Below, piece after piece: positions 8,006 to 18,299 of a DNA stretch of 64,000 nucleotides. The stretch covers positions 86,270-150,269 of the forward strand of contig NZ_BCYV01000004.1 of the NCBI RefSeq assembly GCF_001598375.1. The letters are read 5' to 3'. The position numbers and the translations under genes are program-made. Origin of the DNA: Novosphingobium capsulatum NBRC 12533. Its GTDB lineage: Bacteria > Pseudomonadota > Alphaproteobacteria > Sphingomonadales > Sphingomonadaceae. Positions within the stretch are counted from its first letter, which is position 1; each line of letters starts with the position of its first letter. Under the pieces are notes generated by a model. The model ran no database searches. It had not been told where the DNA came from and saw only the letters and a list, made by a program, of their open reading frames with translations.

Positions 8006-8653
8006 TCAGGCGGTCTTTTCGAACGCGATGGTGATGTTGAGTTTTACCTCGTCAGACACCAGCGGCAGCGCGCCATTCACGCCAAAGTCTGAACGCTTGA
8101 GCGTGGTGGTCCCTTCAAAACCGACTGTTTCCTTGCCCCAGCCTTTGCCGGCGCCGATGAACCTGGCGGCGATGGAAACCGGCGTGGTCACGCCATTGAG
8201 CGTGAGATTGCCTGCGATGGTGGCGCTGGTGCCATCGGCGCCAGGTGTCACACTGGTGGATGTGAAGGTGGCATCGGCCGGATTGGGGCCAAAGAAATCG
8301 GGCTTCTTGCCCTCGGTGCCGGGGCGCAGCAGGTGCGCATTGAGACCGGCATTGGCGGTGAGCACCTTGCTGACGGGGATAGTCGCGGTCACCTTGGCAG
8401 CGGAAAGATTGGCTGGATCGAGCGTGAGCTTGGCCGAAACATCACCAAACAGCCCGAAATAATCGTTGAAGCCGAGGTGGTTGACACTCCAGGCCACGAG
8501 CGAATGATTGGGATCGGCGGCATAGTTGCCGGCCGTGACGCGGGCCTTGTCCGGCTGGCCGGGAACGGCAGGGGCCTGGGCAATCATCGGCGTGGCGGCC
8601 AGGGCCAGGGCCAGTGGGGCGGCCAGCGTGAACGCGGTACGAACGGTGATCAT
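8006..8653 (-). CDS. YceI family periplasmic lipid-binding-type protein
   Basis: 215 aa with an N-terminal signal peptide (MITVRTAFTLAAPLALALAATPMIAQA) and one YceI beta-barrel domain: DPNHSLVAWSVNHLGFNDYFG near residue 50 and the closing FGVNGALPLVSDEVKLNITIAFEK. YceI proteins bind isoprenoid-like lipids in the periplasm; the ligand here is unknown. Start ATG 8653 has GGGAGAC seven bases upstream; the frame is open much further upstream but that part is noise. Downstream of the I78 lipoprotein gene in the same direction (128-base gap). A paralogue lies at 25104. Confidence 0.9.
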   Translation of the reverse strand: MITVRTAFTLAAPLALALAATPMIAQAPAVPGQPDKARVTAGNYAADPNHSLVAWSVNHLGFNDYFGLFGDVSAKLTLDPANLSAAKVTATIPVSKVLTANAGLNAHLLRPGTEGKKPDFFGPNPADATFTSTSVTPGADGTSATIAGNLTLNGVTTPVSIAARFIGAGKGWGKETVGFEGTTTLKRSDFGVNGALPLVSDEVKLNITIAFEKTA

Positions 8654-8781
8654 GTGATGTCTCCCTTGGGCGCGGCCGTTGCGCAGCCAGGCACGCCGTC
8701 GCCCAGAGGGAAAGGTGCCAAACGCATGGGCGAGTGGCAAGCGAGCAAAGCGGCTATGGTCCCTGTTGCAGGGGCGGGCGA

Positions 8782-9180
8782 TCAGCCGCAGCGGGTGGCG
8801 GCGATCTGGCCGTGTTCGTCGACGATGACGTTGAGCCGGCCGGGCTGGTAATCCATCGTCACGGCATCGCCGGGATGGACCCAGCGGATGTGGCGATGGC
8901 CCACGGCCGCAATCACGGCGGCATGGGCTTCTTCGGATTCCGGCATGTTCATCAGCTTGGCCATGCGGCCTTCGCCGCAATTGATCGCGGGCAGGGTATC
9001 GGGATCGACCGCTGCATCGCTGCTGTCAGAGGCATCTGCCACTGGACCTGTAGCGGTGGGAGGCGCCACCGGCACTCCGGCGCCATCGGGCGTCGGCGTG
9101 GGCTTTGGCACCGGGGCCTGGCACGCCCCGAGCAGGCATAGCGCGGCACAGGCCGAGGCAAGATGGGGCAGCGAAGGCAT
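8782..9180 (-). CDS. lipoprotein with peptidase inhibitor I78 domain
   Basis: 132 aa. The N-terminus MPSLPHLASACAALCLLGAC is a lipoprotein signal with lipobox LLGAC, so the mature protein should be lipidated at Cys20. A proline/threonine-rich linker leads to an I78 domain: VGHRHIRWVHPGDAVTMDY and PGRLNVIVDEHGQIAATRCG, with the CG end typical of the family. I78 members inhibit serine proteases; a protective role in the envelope is inferred. Start ATG 9180 is followed at once by the signal peptide; its ribosome binding site is weak. Confidence 0.85.
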   Translation of the reverse strand: MPSLPHLASACAALCLLGACQAPVPKPTPTPDGAGVPVAPPTATGPVADASDSSDAAVDPDTLPAINCGEGRMAKLMNMPESEEAHAAVIAAVGHRHIRWVHPGDAVTMDYQPGRLNVIVDEHGQIAATRCG

Positions 9181-9328
9181 CGGCGACTCGATCAGTTTCT
9201 GGTGGTGGGCAGGACTGGAAAGCGATGGGCGAACCAATAGGTCCAAAATGGCTATGAATGCATTTTTACGATTTTGCCATGCAGTTCGTCGAGCCGGTGG
9301 ACCGCTCGGTAGAGCGAGGGGGCGCACG

Positions 9329-9361
9329 AAAAAGGGCCAGCCCGCCAAACGGGCCGGCCCC
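9329..9361 (-). terminator. intrinsic terminator of the ilv operon
   Basis: Minus-strand stem GGGCCGGCCCG / CGGGCTGGCCC with a five-base loop, followed by TTTTTC, 66 bases after the ilvC stop. Confidence 0.9.
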
Positions 9362-9426
9362 TTTGCCGGAAGGCCGCGCCACCGCACTTGCCAAGGCAAG
9401 GCGCGGTGGCGCAGGTCTTTGCGCGA

Positions 9427-11068
<1,642 letters not shown>

Positions 11069-11091
11069 CGGATCAATCTTCAAATCGGGCT

Positions 11092-12843
11092 TCAGACCAG
11101 GGCCTTGGCTTCATCATCCATCGTGCCGGCCACTTCGTCGCCGTAGAGGATCATGTCGGTATGCGCTGCGCCCGAGGGGATCATCGGGAAGCAGTTGGCT
11201 TCCTTGGTGACGCGGCAATCGACAATCACCGGGCCGGGATGATCGATCATCGCGCGGATGCCGTCGTCCAGCTGATCGAGCGTGTCGATCTGGATGCCCT
11301 TCCAGCCATAGGCCTCTGCCAGCTTCACGAAATCGGGAAGGGCATCGGAATAGGAGCTGGAATAGCGGCTTTCATATGTCAATTCCTGCCACTGGCGGAC
11401 CATCCCCATCCATTCGTTGTTGAGGATGAAGACCTTGACCGGCAGGCGGAACTGCGTGGCAGTGCCCAACTCCTGGATATTCATCTGGATGGAGGCATCG
11501 CCGGCAATATCGATCACCAGCGCATCGGGGCAGCCCACCTGCGCGCCGATCGCCGCCGGCAGGCCATAGCCCATCGTGCCCAGGCCACCCGAGGTCAACC
11601 ACTTGTTGGGCCGATCGAAGTGGAAGTGCTGCGCCGCCCACATCTGATGCTGGCCCACTTCGGTGCTGATGATCGGCTCGCGGTCCTTGGTCAGTTCATA
11701 GAGCCGCTCGATCGCCAGCTGGGGCATGATCTCGCCATTGGTACGCTTGGGATAGGCCAGGCTGTTGCGCGCGCGCCAGCCGTTGATGCGCGCATGCCAT
11801 TCGGTCAGATCCTGCGCCTGGTGCCCGGCGTCGAGCCAGCCGGTGATGATCTGGTGCAGTACGCGGCCGCAATCGCCCACCAGCGGCAGATCGACGCGGA
11901 CGGTCTTGTTGATCGACGCACGATCGATATCGATGTGGATCTTGCGGCTATCGGGCGAAAATGCGTCGAGCCGGCCGGTGACGCGATCATCGAAGCGCGC
12001 GCCGATGCACACGACCAGATCGGCGCGGTTCATCGCCATGTTCGCTTCATAGGTGCCGTGCATGCCGAGCATGCCCAGCCAATCCTTGTGCGCAGCGGGG
12101 AACGCGCCCAGGCCCATCAGCGTGGAGGTGACTGGCGCGCCGGTGAGCGTCTGGAGTTCCTGCAGCAGACGCGCGGCTTCCGGGCCGGAGTTGATCACCC
12201 CGCCGCCGGTATAGAACACTGGCGCCTTGGCCGTCGCGAGCATGGCCACGGCCTGCGCAATCGCGTCGCTGGGCGCTTCCACCTGCGGGGCATAGCGATT
12301 GCGCATCTGCGTCGCCTGGCCGGTCCAGCGGGTGGAGGCGATCTGCACGTCCTTGGGAATGTCGACCACGACCGGGCCGGGGCGGCCTTCGGTGGCGATG
12401 CGGAACGCCTCGTCGATGATCGTCGCCAGCTCTGCCGGGTCTTTGACCAGGTAGTTGTGCTTGGTGCAGTGGCGCGTGATGCCGACGGTATCGGCTTCCT
12501 GGAACGCGTCGGACCCGATCAGGGCCGTGGGCACCTGGCCGGTGATGACGACCATCGGGATCGAATCGAGGAACGCGTCGGCAATGCCGGTAACGGCATT
12601 GGTCGCGCCAGGGCCCGAGGTGACCAGCACGACCCCGGGCTTGCCCGTGGCGCGGGCATAGCCTTCGGCGGCATGAGCCGCACCGGCTTCGTGGCGGACG
12701 AGGATGTGGCGGATGCGTTCATCGCCGAACAGCGCATCATAGATCGGAAGTACCGCGCCGCCGGGATAGCCGAACACAAATTCGACGCCCTTGGCGACCA
12801 GGCTTTCGACCAGGATTTCAGCGCCGCTGCGCTCGCTTTTCAC
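11092..12843 (-). CDS. ilvB: acetolactate synthase large (catalytic) subunit
   Basis: Thiamine-diphosphate enzyme joining pyruvate with pyruvate or 2-oxobutyrate, the first common step of branched-chain amino acid synthesis. 583 aa. Visible marks: the catalytic glutamate in VRHEAGAAHAAEGYARATG (about residue 52), the FAD-domain middle with GARFDDRVTGR, and the ThDP motif GDASIQMNIQEL...NNEWMGMV. The start is GTG at 12843, with GGGAAC upstream. The 160 bases before it hold a promoter candidate and a terminator-like hairpin, suggesting transcriptional control of the whole ilvB-ilvN-ilvC unit. Confidence 0.97.
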   Translation of the reverse strand: MKSERSGAEILVESLVAKGVEFVFGYPGGAVLPIYDALFGDERIRHILVRHEAGAAHAAEGYARATGKPGVVLVTSGPGATNAVTGIADAFLDSIPMVVITGQVPTALIGSDAFQEADTVGITRHCTKHNYLVKDPAELATIIDEAFRIATEGRPGPVVVDIPKDVQIASTRWTGQATQMRNRYAPQVEAPSDAIAQAVAMLATAKAPVFYTGGGVINSGPEAARLLQELQTLTGAPVTSTLMGLGAFPAAHKDWLGMLGMHGTYEANMAMNRADLVVCIGARFDDRVTGRLDAFSPDSRKIHIDIDRASINKTVRVDLPLVGDCGRVLHQIITGWLDAGHQAQDLTEWHARINGWRARNSLAYPKRTNGEIMPQLAIERLYELTKDREPIISTEVGQHQMWAAQHFHFDRPNKWLTSGGLGTMGYGLPAAIGAQVGCPDALVIDIAGDASIQMNIQELGTATQFRLPVKVFILNNEWMGMVRQWQELTYESRYSSSYSDALPDFVKLAEAYGWKGIQIDTLDQLDDGIRAMIDHPGPVIVDCRVTKEANCFPMIPSGAAHTDMILYGDEVAGTMDDEAKALV

Positions 12844-12890
12844 GACCTTGTTCCCTTGCTTGCCGGGCCGCGCGAACGGCCCATAATCCT

Positions 12891-12929
12891 AAAAAATTGC
12901 GGCCCGGCTGCAGTTGCCTGCGCCGGGCC
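12891..12929 (-). terminator. terminator-like hairpin in front of ilvB (miaA terminator or ilv attenuator)
   Basis: GGCCCGGC pairs perfectly with GCCGGGCC around a 13-base loop, then GCAA and TTTTTT on the minus strand. It lies between miaA and ilvB, which are read in the same direction, downstream of the promoter candidate at 12976-13004, so it could both end miaA and attenuate ilvB. Confidence 0.75.
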
Positions 12930-12948
12930 GTCTCTCCCTACTCGGGCA

Positions 12949-12964
12949 CTTGGCAAGAGCCAAG
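12949..12964 (-). promoter_or_regulatory. small leader hairpin before ilvB
   Basis: CTTGGC-TCTT-GCCAAG, a perfect six-base-pair stem with a tetraloop, lies about 20 bases before the terminator-like hairpin on the ilvB-sense strand. It could be part of an attenuator fold. Confidence 0.4.
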
Positions 12965-12975
12965 CAATTGACGGC

Positions 12976-13004
12976 TTGGTAATTGACACAAACATTCGTG
13001 TCAA
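12976..13004 (-). promoter_or_regulatory. candidate ilvB promoter with overlapping dyad
   Basis: On the minus strand TTGACA (13004-12999) is followed 17 bases later by TACCAA (12981-12976). The -35 box is one arm of a perfect 7-bp dyad, TTGACAC-N8-GTGTCAA (12983-13004), that could be an operator. The -10 match is poor. Confidence 0.45.
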
Positions 13005-13008
13005 CCCG

Positions 13009-13989
13009 CTAGTTTTGAAATAAAGATGCTATCCGGGTTCTGTCAAGGCAATTTTCGTGCGTGTCGCGTGGCCAATCGCCGGGAAACTGGTGCTTGGCCC
13101 AGGTGAACTGCCGCTTGGCATAGCGCCGGGTGGCCTGGCTGCCGGCGGCGATGGCGGATTCGGCGCTGATTTCACCGCGCAGGTAGGCCGCGATCTCGGG
13201 CACGCCGATCGCGCGCATCACCGGCAGATCGGGATCGAGCTGGCGTGCCAGCAGCGCGGCAACTTCGGCCTGGGCGCCCTGTTCCCACATGGCGGCAAAG
13301 CGTTGGTCGCAGCGGGCATAGAGCCAGGCGCGATCGGGCAGCAGCACCAGCGGGCGCAGCGTCACGCTGTTGGCAATGCCACCCTCGCGCCGGGCCTGCC
13401 AGTGGGCCAACGGCTGGCCGGTGGAGCGCACCACTTCCAGCGCGCGGGCGATGCGGATGCTGTCGCCAGGATTGAGCGCGGCGGCGCGGGCTGGGTCTTC
13501 GCGACACAGCGCGGCATAGGCCTCACTTACCGGCAGGACGCGAACCACCGCCCGGATGGCGGGATCAATGGCGGGAATAGGGGCAATCCCATCAAGCAGT
13601 GTGCGGATATAAAGGCCGGTGCCGCCGACCAGGATCGGCAGCGCGCCAGCCGCGTGCGCAGTGGCGATTTCTGCCTGGGCCGCCAGCGCCCAATCGGCGG
13701 CGGAACAGGCCTGCGGGCCGTCCCAGGCGCCGAACAGGCGGTGCGGCACGCCCTGCATTTCCGCCGGTGAAGGGCGGGCGCTGAGGATGGCGAGATCGGC
13801 GTAGACCTGTGCGCTATCGGCATTGATCACCACGGCGGCGCGGCCAGCGGCCTGCTCGGCCAGGGCCAGCCGCACGGCAAGATCGCTCTTGCCGCTGGCG
13901 GTTGGCCCTGCAATGAGCGCGAGCCGAGGCCGGTTGTCGGTGGCGTGATTGTCCTGGCCGGAACAGGAAAGGGAAGTTTCAGTGCTCAT
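13009..13989 (-). CDS. miaA: tRNA dimethylallyltransferase
   Basis: Adds the dimethylallyl group to A37 of tRNAs reading UNN codons. 326 aa with the P-loop LIAGPTASGKSDLAV (about residues 24-38), the NADSAQVYADLAILSARPS motif, GGTGLYIRTLLDG and DSIRIARALEVV. The C-terminal zinc-finger-like part ends at KRQFTWAKHQFP...NCLDRTRI, normal for the family. The only plausible start is the ATG at 13989: no other ATG, GTG or TTG lies between it and the P-loop. This start overlaps that of serB on the other strand. Confidence 0.94.
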   Translation of the reverse strand: MSTETSLSCSGQDNHATDNRPRLALIAGPTASGKSDLAVRLALAEQAAGRAAVVINADSAQVYADLAILSARPSPAEMQGVPHRLFGAWDGPQACSAADWALAAQAEIATAHAAGALPILVGGTGLYIRTLLDGIAPIPAIDPAIRAVVRVLPVSEAYAALCREDPARAAALNPGDSIRIARALEVVRSTGQPLAHWQARREGGIANSVTLRPLVLLPDRAWLYARCDQRFAAMWEQGAQAEVAALLARQLDPDLPVMRAIGVPEIAAYLRGEISAESAIAAGSQATRRYAKRQFTWAKHQFPGDWPRDTHENCLDRTRIASLFQN

Positions 13990-14866
13990 TGCCCGTCTGA
14001 TAGCAGACCCGACGACGCTTGGTGACAATCTTGCACGGGCGGTGGAGCAGATCACGGCCGCAGGCGGCGAAGTGGCCGGCGCCGGCATGCTCGATTTCTG
14101 CGAATCGGTCCTGGAAATCGAAGTGGCGACGGGCGATGCCGCCGCGGTGCGCGGCATTCTCGACACCTGCTTTCCGGCCAGCGATTTCCTGCTGTCGGAT
14201 CGCGTGATCGAAACGCCGCGCCTGTTCGTGTCCGACATGGATTCGACCATGATCAGTGCCGAATGCATCGATGAACTCGCCGATTTCGCGGGCTTGAAAG
14301 AGCGCATCGCCGCCATCACCGAACGCGCCATGCAGGGCGAACTGGATTTCGAATCCGCCCTGCGCGAGCGTGTCGGCCTGCTCAAGGACTTGCCGGAAAC
14401 CGCCATCACGCAGTGCCTCGACGAACGCATCCGCCCGATGCCCGGTGCACGCACGCTTGTTTCCACGCTCAAATCGCGCGGCTGCCACACCGTACTGGTC
14501 ACTGGCGGCTTCCATTCGTTTGCCGATCCGGTGGCAGCGCAACTCGGCTTTGACCGCGTAGTAGGCAACCGCCTGGAGATCGCCGACGGGCGCCTTACCG
14601 GCGCGCTGGTTGGCGGGATCGTCGATAGCGGGGTGAAGAAGACCGTGCTGCTCGAGGAGATGGACCGGCTCGGCCCGGCGACTGCCAGCCTTGCAACCGG
14701 CGATGGCGCTAACGATATTCCGATGATCGCGGCCGCCACCCACGGCATTGCCTATTATGCCAAGCCCAAGGCGCGGCAGGCCGCAGATGGCTGGATCGAC
14801 CGGGGTGACCTGACATCGATCCTGCAGTTGTTTGGCATCGCGCGCGAGGATTGGGTGATCGACTGA
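13982..14866 (+). CDS. serB: phosphoserine phosphatase
   Basis: Last step of serine synthesis, hydrolysing O-phosphoserine. 294 aa: an N-terminal ACT-like stretch (to about 80), then the HAD phosphatase core with DMDSTMISAECIDELAD (catalytic DxDxT), VTGGFHSF (motif II) and GDGANDIPMI (motif IV). The GTG at 13982 was chosen because of the ribosome binding site AAGGGAAG and the family-like LIARLIAD start; an ATG at 13949 is also in frame but has no such support. Its stop TGA overlaps the ATG of the COQ4 gene by one base. Confidence 0.94.
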   Translation: MLIARLIADPTTLGDNLARAVEQITAAGGEVAGAGMLDFCESVLEIEVATGDAAAVRGILDTCFPASDFLLSDRVIETPRLFVSDMDSTMISAECIDELADFAGLKERIAAITERAMQGELDFESALRERVGLLKDLPETAITQCLDERIRPMPGARTLVSTLKSRGCHTVLVTGGFHSFADPVAAQLGFDRVVGNRLEIADGRLTGALVGGIVDSGVKKTVLLEEMDRLGPATASLATGDGANDIPMIAAATHGIAYYAKPKARQAADGWIDRGDLTSILQLFGIAREDWVID

Positions 14867-15663
14867 TGGAGCAACGGGCGGGGGACTTTGCGGCGCTGCC
14901 GCTGTTTGACCCGGCGCGGGAAAAGCCGCGCCTGCGCCCGCTGGTTGCCTATCGCCATTTCCGCCGACTGATGCACAATACCGAAAACACGGCAGAGGTG
15001 TTCGGCATCTTTGCCGCCTTGCCCTGGCGCGGTGGGGGCAGGGCAGGCTCTGCCTTTCTTTCCACGCCGCAGGGCCATGCCCTGGCGCTGGCCGAGCCGT
15101 GGCTGCCGGCGGTGCTCGACGATCACGCGGCGCTGTGGCGGCTGCCGGCTGGCTCGCTGGCCCAGGCCTATTGCGATTTCATGGAGGCCGAGGGCCTGAC
15201 CGCGCAGGGCCTGGTGGAAGAGGCGGAGCGGTTCCTTGCCGATCGCCCGCGCTATAACGACCGCTTCCAGTGGTACATGAACCGCCTGCGCGATGTGCAC
15301 GATCTGCTGCATGTGCTGACCGGCTATGGCCGCGACGCTCTGGGCGAGGCGTGCGTGCTGGCCTTCACCTTTCCGCAGCAACCGGCGCCCGGGCACCTGT
15401 TCATCGCCTGGATGGCGGCGCTGCAGATGAATCTGCGCCTCAACAGCCGGGCGCCGGTGCTGGGCGCGGTGCGCGAGGCATGGCGGCGGGGCAAATCCTG
15501 CCCGCGCCTGATGGAGCAATCGATCGTCGCGCTCTTGCCGCTGCCGCTGGAAGAAGCGCGGCGACGCCTGGGGATCGTGCCCGGCGTGGTGTATGAGCAG
15601 GCCCATGCCGTGTGGCAGGCCGAAGGCATCGATCCGCGCGACCTGCTTAAGCACGCGCGTTAA
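14866..15663 (+). CDS. COQ4-family ubiquinone biosynthesis protein
   Basis: 265 aa. The diagnostic COQ4 motif is present as DVHDLLHVLTGYGRDALGE (HDxxH...GxxxxxxGE, about residues 149-165), thought to bind a metal; in mitochondria Coq4 organises the ubiquinone synthesis complex and takes part in oxidative decarboxylation of the ring. Surrounding helices (LLHVL, HLFIAWMAALQMNLRL) fit the family. The ATG overlaps the serB stop (TGATG), so translation is probably coupled. The bacterial role is inferred from the family. Confidence 0.88.
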   Translation: MEQRAGDFAALPLFDPAREKPRLRPLVAYRHFRRLMHNTENTAEVFGIFAALPWRGGGRAGSAFLSTPQGHALALAEPWLPAVLDDHAALWRLPAGSLAQAYCDFMEAEGLTAQGLVEEAERFLADRPRYNDRFQWYMNRLRDVHDLLHVLTGYGRDALGEACVLAFTFPQQPAPGHLFIAWMAALQMNLRLNSRAPVLGAVREAWRRGKSCPRLMEQSIVALLPLPLEEARRRLGIVPGVVYEQAHAVWQAEGIDPRDLLKHAR

Positions 15664-15785
15664 AAGCCCCCTCCGACAGCCCTGCGGGCTGCCACCTCCC
15701 CCACGGTGTGGGGGAGGATCTGGTCCTCTCTGTCGCACAGCGATGGGGAGGGGGACCACCCGCGCAGCGGGTGGTGGAGGGGCGG
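15664..15785. repeat. palindromic intergenic repeat, CCTCC/GGAGG type
   Basis: Made of several nested stems: CCCTGCGGG, CTCCCCCACGGTGTGGGGGAG (stem CTCCCC/GGGGAG) and ACCACCCGCGCAGCGGGTGGT flanked by GGGAGGGGG and GGAGGGG. The right-hand module recurs at 63960-64000. It separates the convergent COQ4 gene and purL and may end both transcripts. Confidence 0.8.
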
Positions 15786-15786
15786 C

Positions 15787-17928
15787 TTAGCCTTCCATCC
15801 AATCGCGGAAGAAGGCTTCGTTCGCTTCGCGCAAGGCGGCAAGCGGCACGCCGGCCACTGCCTTGCCGCCGGTGGTGCCAAGCTTGGTGGCGCCGGCAAG
15901 CACCACGCCAGCCGGCGTGGTGACGACATAGCGCGACTGGTCTTCGCCAAAGGCCTGCGCGGTGGTGAGCGGGGCATCGAGCGTCACGCCGATGTTGCCG
16001 GCCAGCGCCATTTCGGTGAGCGCCACGAGCAGGCCGCCATCGGCCACGTCATGCACTGCCGTAACCTTGCCGTCGGCAATCCATTCGCGCACCAGTTCGC
16101 CGTTGCGGCGTTCCAGCGCGAGGTCGACCGCGGGAGCCTGGCCTTCTTCGCGGCCGAGGATTTCGCGCAGATAGAGCGACTGGCCCAGGTGGGTGCCTTC
16201 GGGGCCAAGCAGCCATACGGTTTCGCCCTCTGCCTTGAACGCCACGGTTGCCATGCGCGTGTGATCGAGCATCAGGCCAACGCCGCCGATGGCCGGCGTG
16301 GGCAGGATGGCCGAACCGCCGCCAGTGGCCTTGGATTCGTTGTAGAGCGAGACGTTGCCCGAGACGATCGGGTAATCGAGCGCGCGGCATGCATCGCCCA
16401 TGCCTTCCAGGCAGCCCACGATCTGGCCCATGATTTCCGGGCGCTGCGGGTTGGCAAAGTTGAGGCAGTTGGTGATGGCGAGCGGCGTGGCGCCGACCGC
16501 GCAGATGTTGCGGAACGTCTCGGCCACGGCCTGCTTGCCGCCTTCATAGGGATCGGCAAAGCAATAGCGCGGGGTGCAGTCGGTGCTGATGGCCAGCGCC
16601 TTGTCGGTGCCGTGCACGCGTACCACGGCCGCATCGCCGCCGCTCTTCTGCAGCGTATCGGCGCCGACCTGGCTGTCGTATTGCTCGAAAATCCAGCGGC
16701 GGTTGGCAAGGTCCGGGCTGCCGATCAGCGTGACCAGGTCAGCACCGATGTCCGCGCTTTCGGGCAGGGCTTCGAGCGCAGCCGGCTTGGGCGTGGGCAC
16801 GTGCGGGCGATCATAGAGCGGCGCATCATCGGCCAGCGGATCGAGCGGAATGTCGCACACGACTTCGCCGTTCCATTCCAGCACCATGTGGCCGGTGTCG
16901 GTCACTTCGCCGATCACGGCAAAGTCCAGCTCCCACTTGCGGAAAATCGCCTCGGCCATCGGCTCCTTGCCGGGCTTCAAGACCATGAGCATGCGCTCCT
17001 GGCTTTCCGAGAGCATCATTTCATAGGGCGTCATGCCCTCTTCGCGGCAAGGCACCATGTTCATGTTGAGGCGGATGCCGGCGCCGCCCTTGCTGGCCAT
17101 TTCCACCGACGAGGAGGTGAGGCCGGCTGCGCCCATGTCCTGGATGGCGACGATGGCGTCGGTGGCCATGAGTTCGAGGCAGGCTTCGATCAGCAGCTTT
17201 TCGGTGAAGGGATCGCCCACCTGCACGGTCGGGCGCTTTTCATCGCTCTTCTCGTCGAAATCGGCGCTGGCCATCGTCGCGCCGTGGATGCCGTCGCGTC
17301 CGGTCTTGGAGCCGACATAGACGATGGGATTGCCCAGGCCCGTGGCCGCCGAGTAAAAGATCTTGTCGGTATCGGCCACGCCCACGGTCATCGCGTTGAC
17401 CAGGATGTTGCCGTCATAGGCCTTGTGGAAATTGGTTTCGCCGCCAACCGTGGGCACGCCCACGCAGTTGCCATAGCCGCCGATGCCCGCCACCACGCCT
17501 TGGACCAGGTGCTTCATCTTGGGGTGATCGGGCCGGCCGAAACGCAGCGCATTCATGTTGGCCACCGGGCGCGCGCCCATGGTGAACACGTCGCGCAGGA
17601 TGCCGCCAACGCCGGTGGCCGCGCCCTGATAGGGTTCGATGTAGCTGGGGTGGTTGTGGCTTTCCATCTTGAAGATGGCGGCCTGGCCATCGCCGATGTC
17701 GATCACGCCGGCGTTCTCGCCGGGGCCGCAGATCACCCACGGCGCTGTGGTCGGCAGCTTCTTCAAGTGGATGCGGCTCGACTTGTACGAGCAATGCTCT
17801 GACCACATGACCGAGAAGATACCCAGCTCGACCAGGTTGGGCTCGCGCCCCAGCGCGCCGAGCACGCGGGCGTATTCTTCTTCCGACAGGCCGTGAGCGG
17901 CGACGATTTCAGCGGTGATCTGGGACAT
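15787..17928 (-). CDS. purL: phosphoribosylformylglycinamidine synthase subunit PurL
   Basis: Fourth step of purine synthesis: ATP-dependent amination of FGAR to FGAM, working with PurS and PurQ (not in the window). 713 aa, the short PurL of the three-subunit enzyme, so the glutaminase domain is separate. Motifs: [47 protein letters not shown] (substrate/ATP site, about 70-97) and a second AIRS-like lobe with [17 protein letters not shown]. The start ATG 17928 ([14 protein letters not shown]) is the family start; the frame extends upstream only as noise. Divergent from xseB. Confidence 0.96.
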   Translation of the reverse strand: MSQITAEIVAAHGLSEEEYARVLGALGREPNLVELGIFSVMWSEHCSYKSSRIHLKKLPTTAPWVICGPGENAGVIDIGDGQAAIFKMESHNHPSYIEPYQGAATGVGGILRDVFTMGARPVANMNALRFGRPDHPKMKHLVQGVVAGIGGYGNCVGVPTVGGETNFHKAYDGNILVNAMTVGVADTDKIFYSAATGLGNPIVYVGSKTGRDGIHGATMASADFDEKSDEKRPTVQVGDPFTEKLLIEACLELMATDAIVAIQDMGAAGLTSSSVEMASKGGAGIRLNMNMVPCREEGMTPYEMMLSESQERMLMVLKPGKEPMAEAIFRKWELDFAVIGEVTDTGHMVLEWNGEVVCDIPLDPLADDAPLYDRPHVPTPKPAALEALPESADIGADLVTLIGSPDLANRRWIFEQYDSQVGADTLQKSGGDAAVVRVHGTDKALAISTDCTPRYCFADPYEGGKQAVAETFRNICAVGATPLAITNCLNFANPQRPEIMGQIVGCLEGMGDACRALDYPIVSGNVSLYNESKATGGGSAILPTPAIGGVGLMLDHTRMATVAFKAEGETVWLLGPEGTHLGQSLYLREILGREEGQAPAVDLALERRNGELVREWIADGKVTAVHDVADGGLLVALTEMALAGNIGVTLDAPLTTAQAFGEDQSRYVVTTPAGVVLAGATKLGTTGGKAVAGVPLAALREANEAFFRDWMEG

Positions 17929-18048
17929 GGGAAGCGCCCTTAGCCGCGTGCGCGCGTTTGCGCTAGGGGAAGAACACCCCAAAAGGCCGGTGACAGCCAC
18001 GCGTTCCCCGCTTGACCGGCCCGGCCGGCGCGGCCATTGCTTGCCGCG

Positions 18049-18294
18049 ATGGCTAGCACACCCGATATCGCCGCGCTCAGCTTCGAGGATGCGCTGAAGG
18101 AACTGGAAGTGGTGGTTCGCCGCCTGGAAAGTGGCGAGGCTCCGCTCGACGAATCGATCGACCTCTATGCCCGGGGCGAGGCCCTGCGCACGCATTGCCA
18201 GGCCCGGCTCGATGCCGCGCAGGCGCGAATCGAGGCGGTCGTGGCCGATCGCGAAGGGCGGCCGGCAGCAACCCGGCCGTTCGACGGGGCCTGA
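18049..18294 (+). CDS. xseB: exodeoxyribonuclease VII small subunit
   Basis: 81 aa. The helical hairpin [35 protein letters not shown] is the XseB family core; the protein assembles in several copies on XseA to make the single-strand exonuclease VII. Start ATG 18049 ([12 protein letters not shown]); an in-frame ATG four codons earlier is possible. It is five bases ahead of ispA, a common arrangement in proteobacteria (xseB-ispA). Confidence 0.93.
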   Translation: MASTPDIAALSFEDALKELEVVVRRLESGEAPLDESIDLYARGEALRTHCQARLDAAQARIEAVVADREGRPAATRPFDGA

Positions 18295-18299
18295 TCGCG

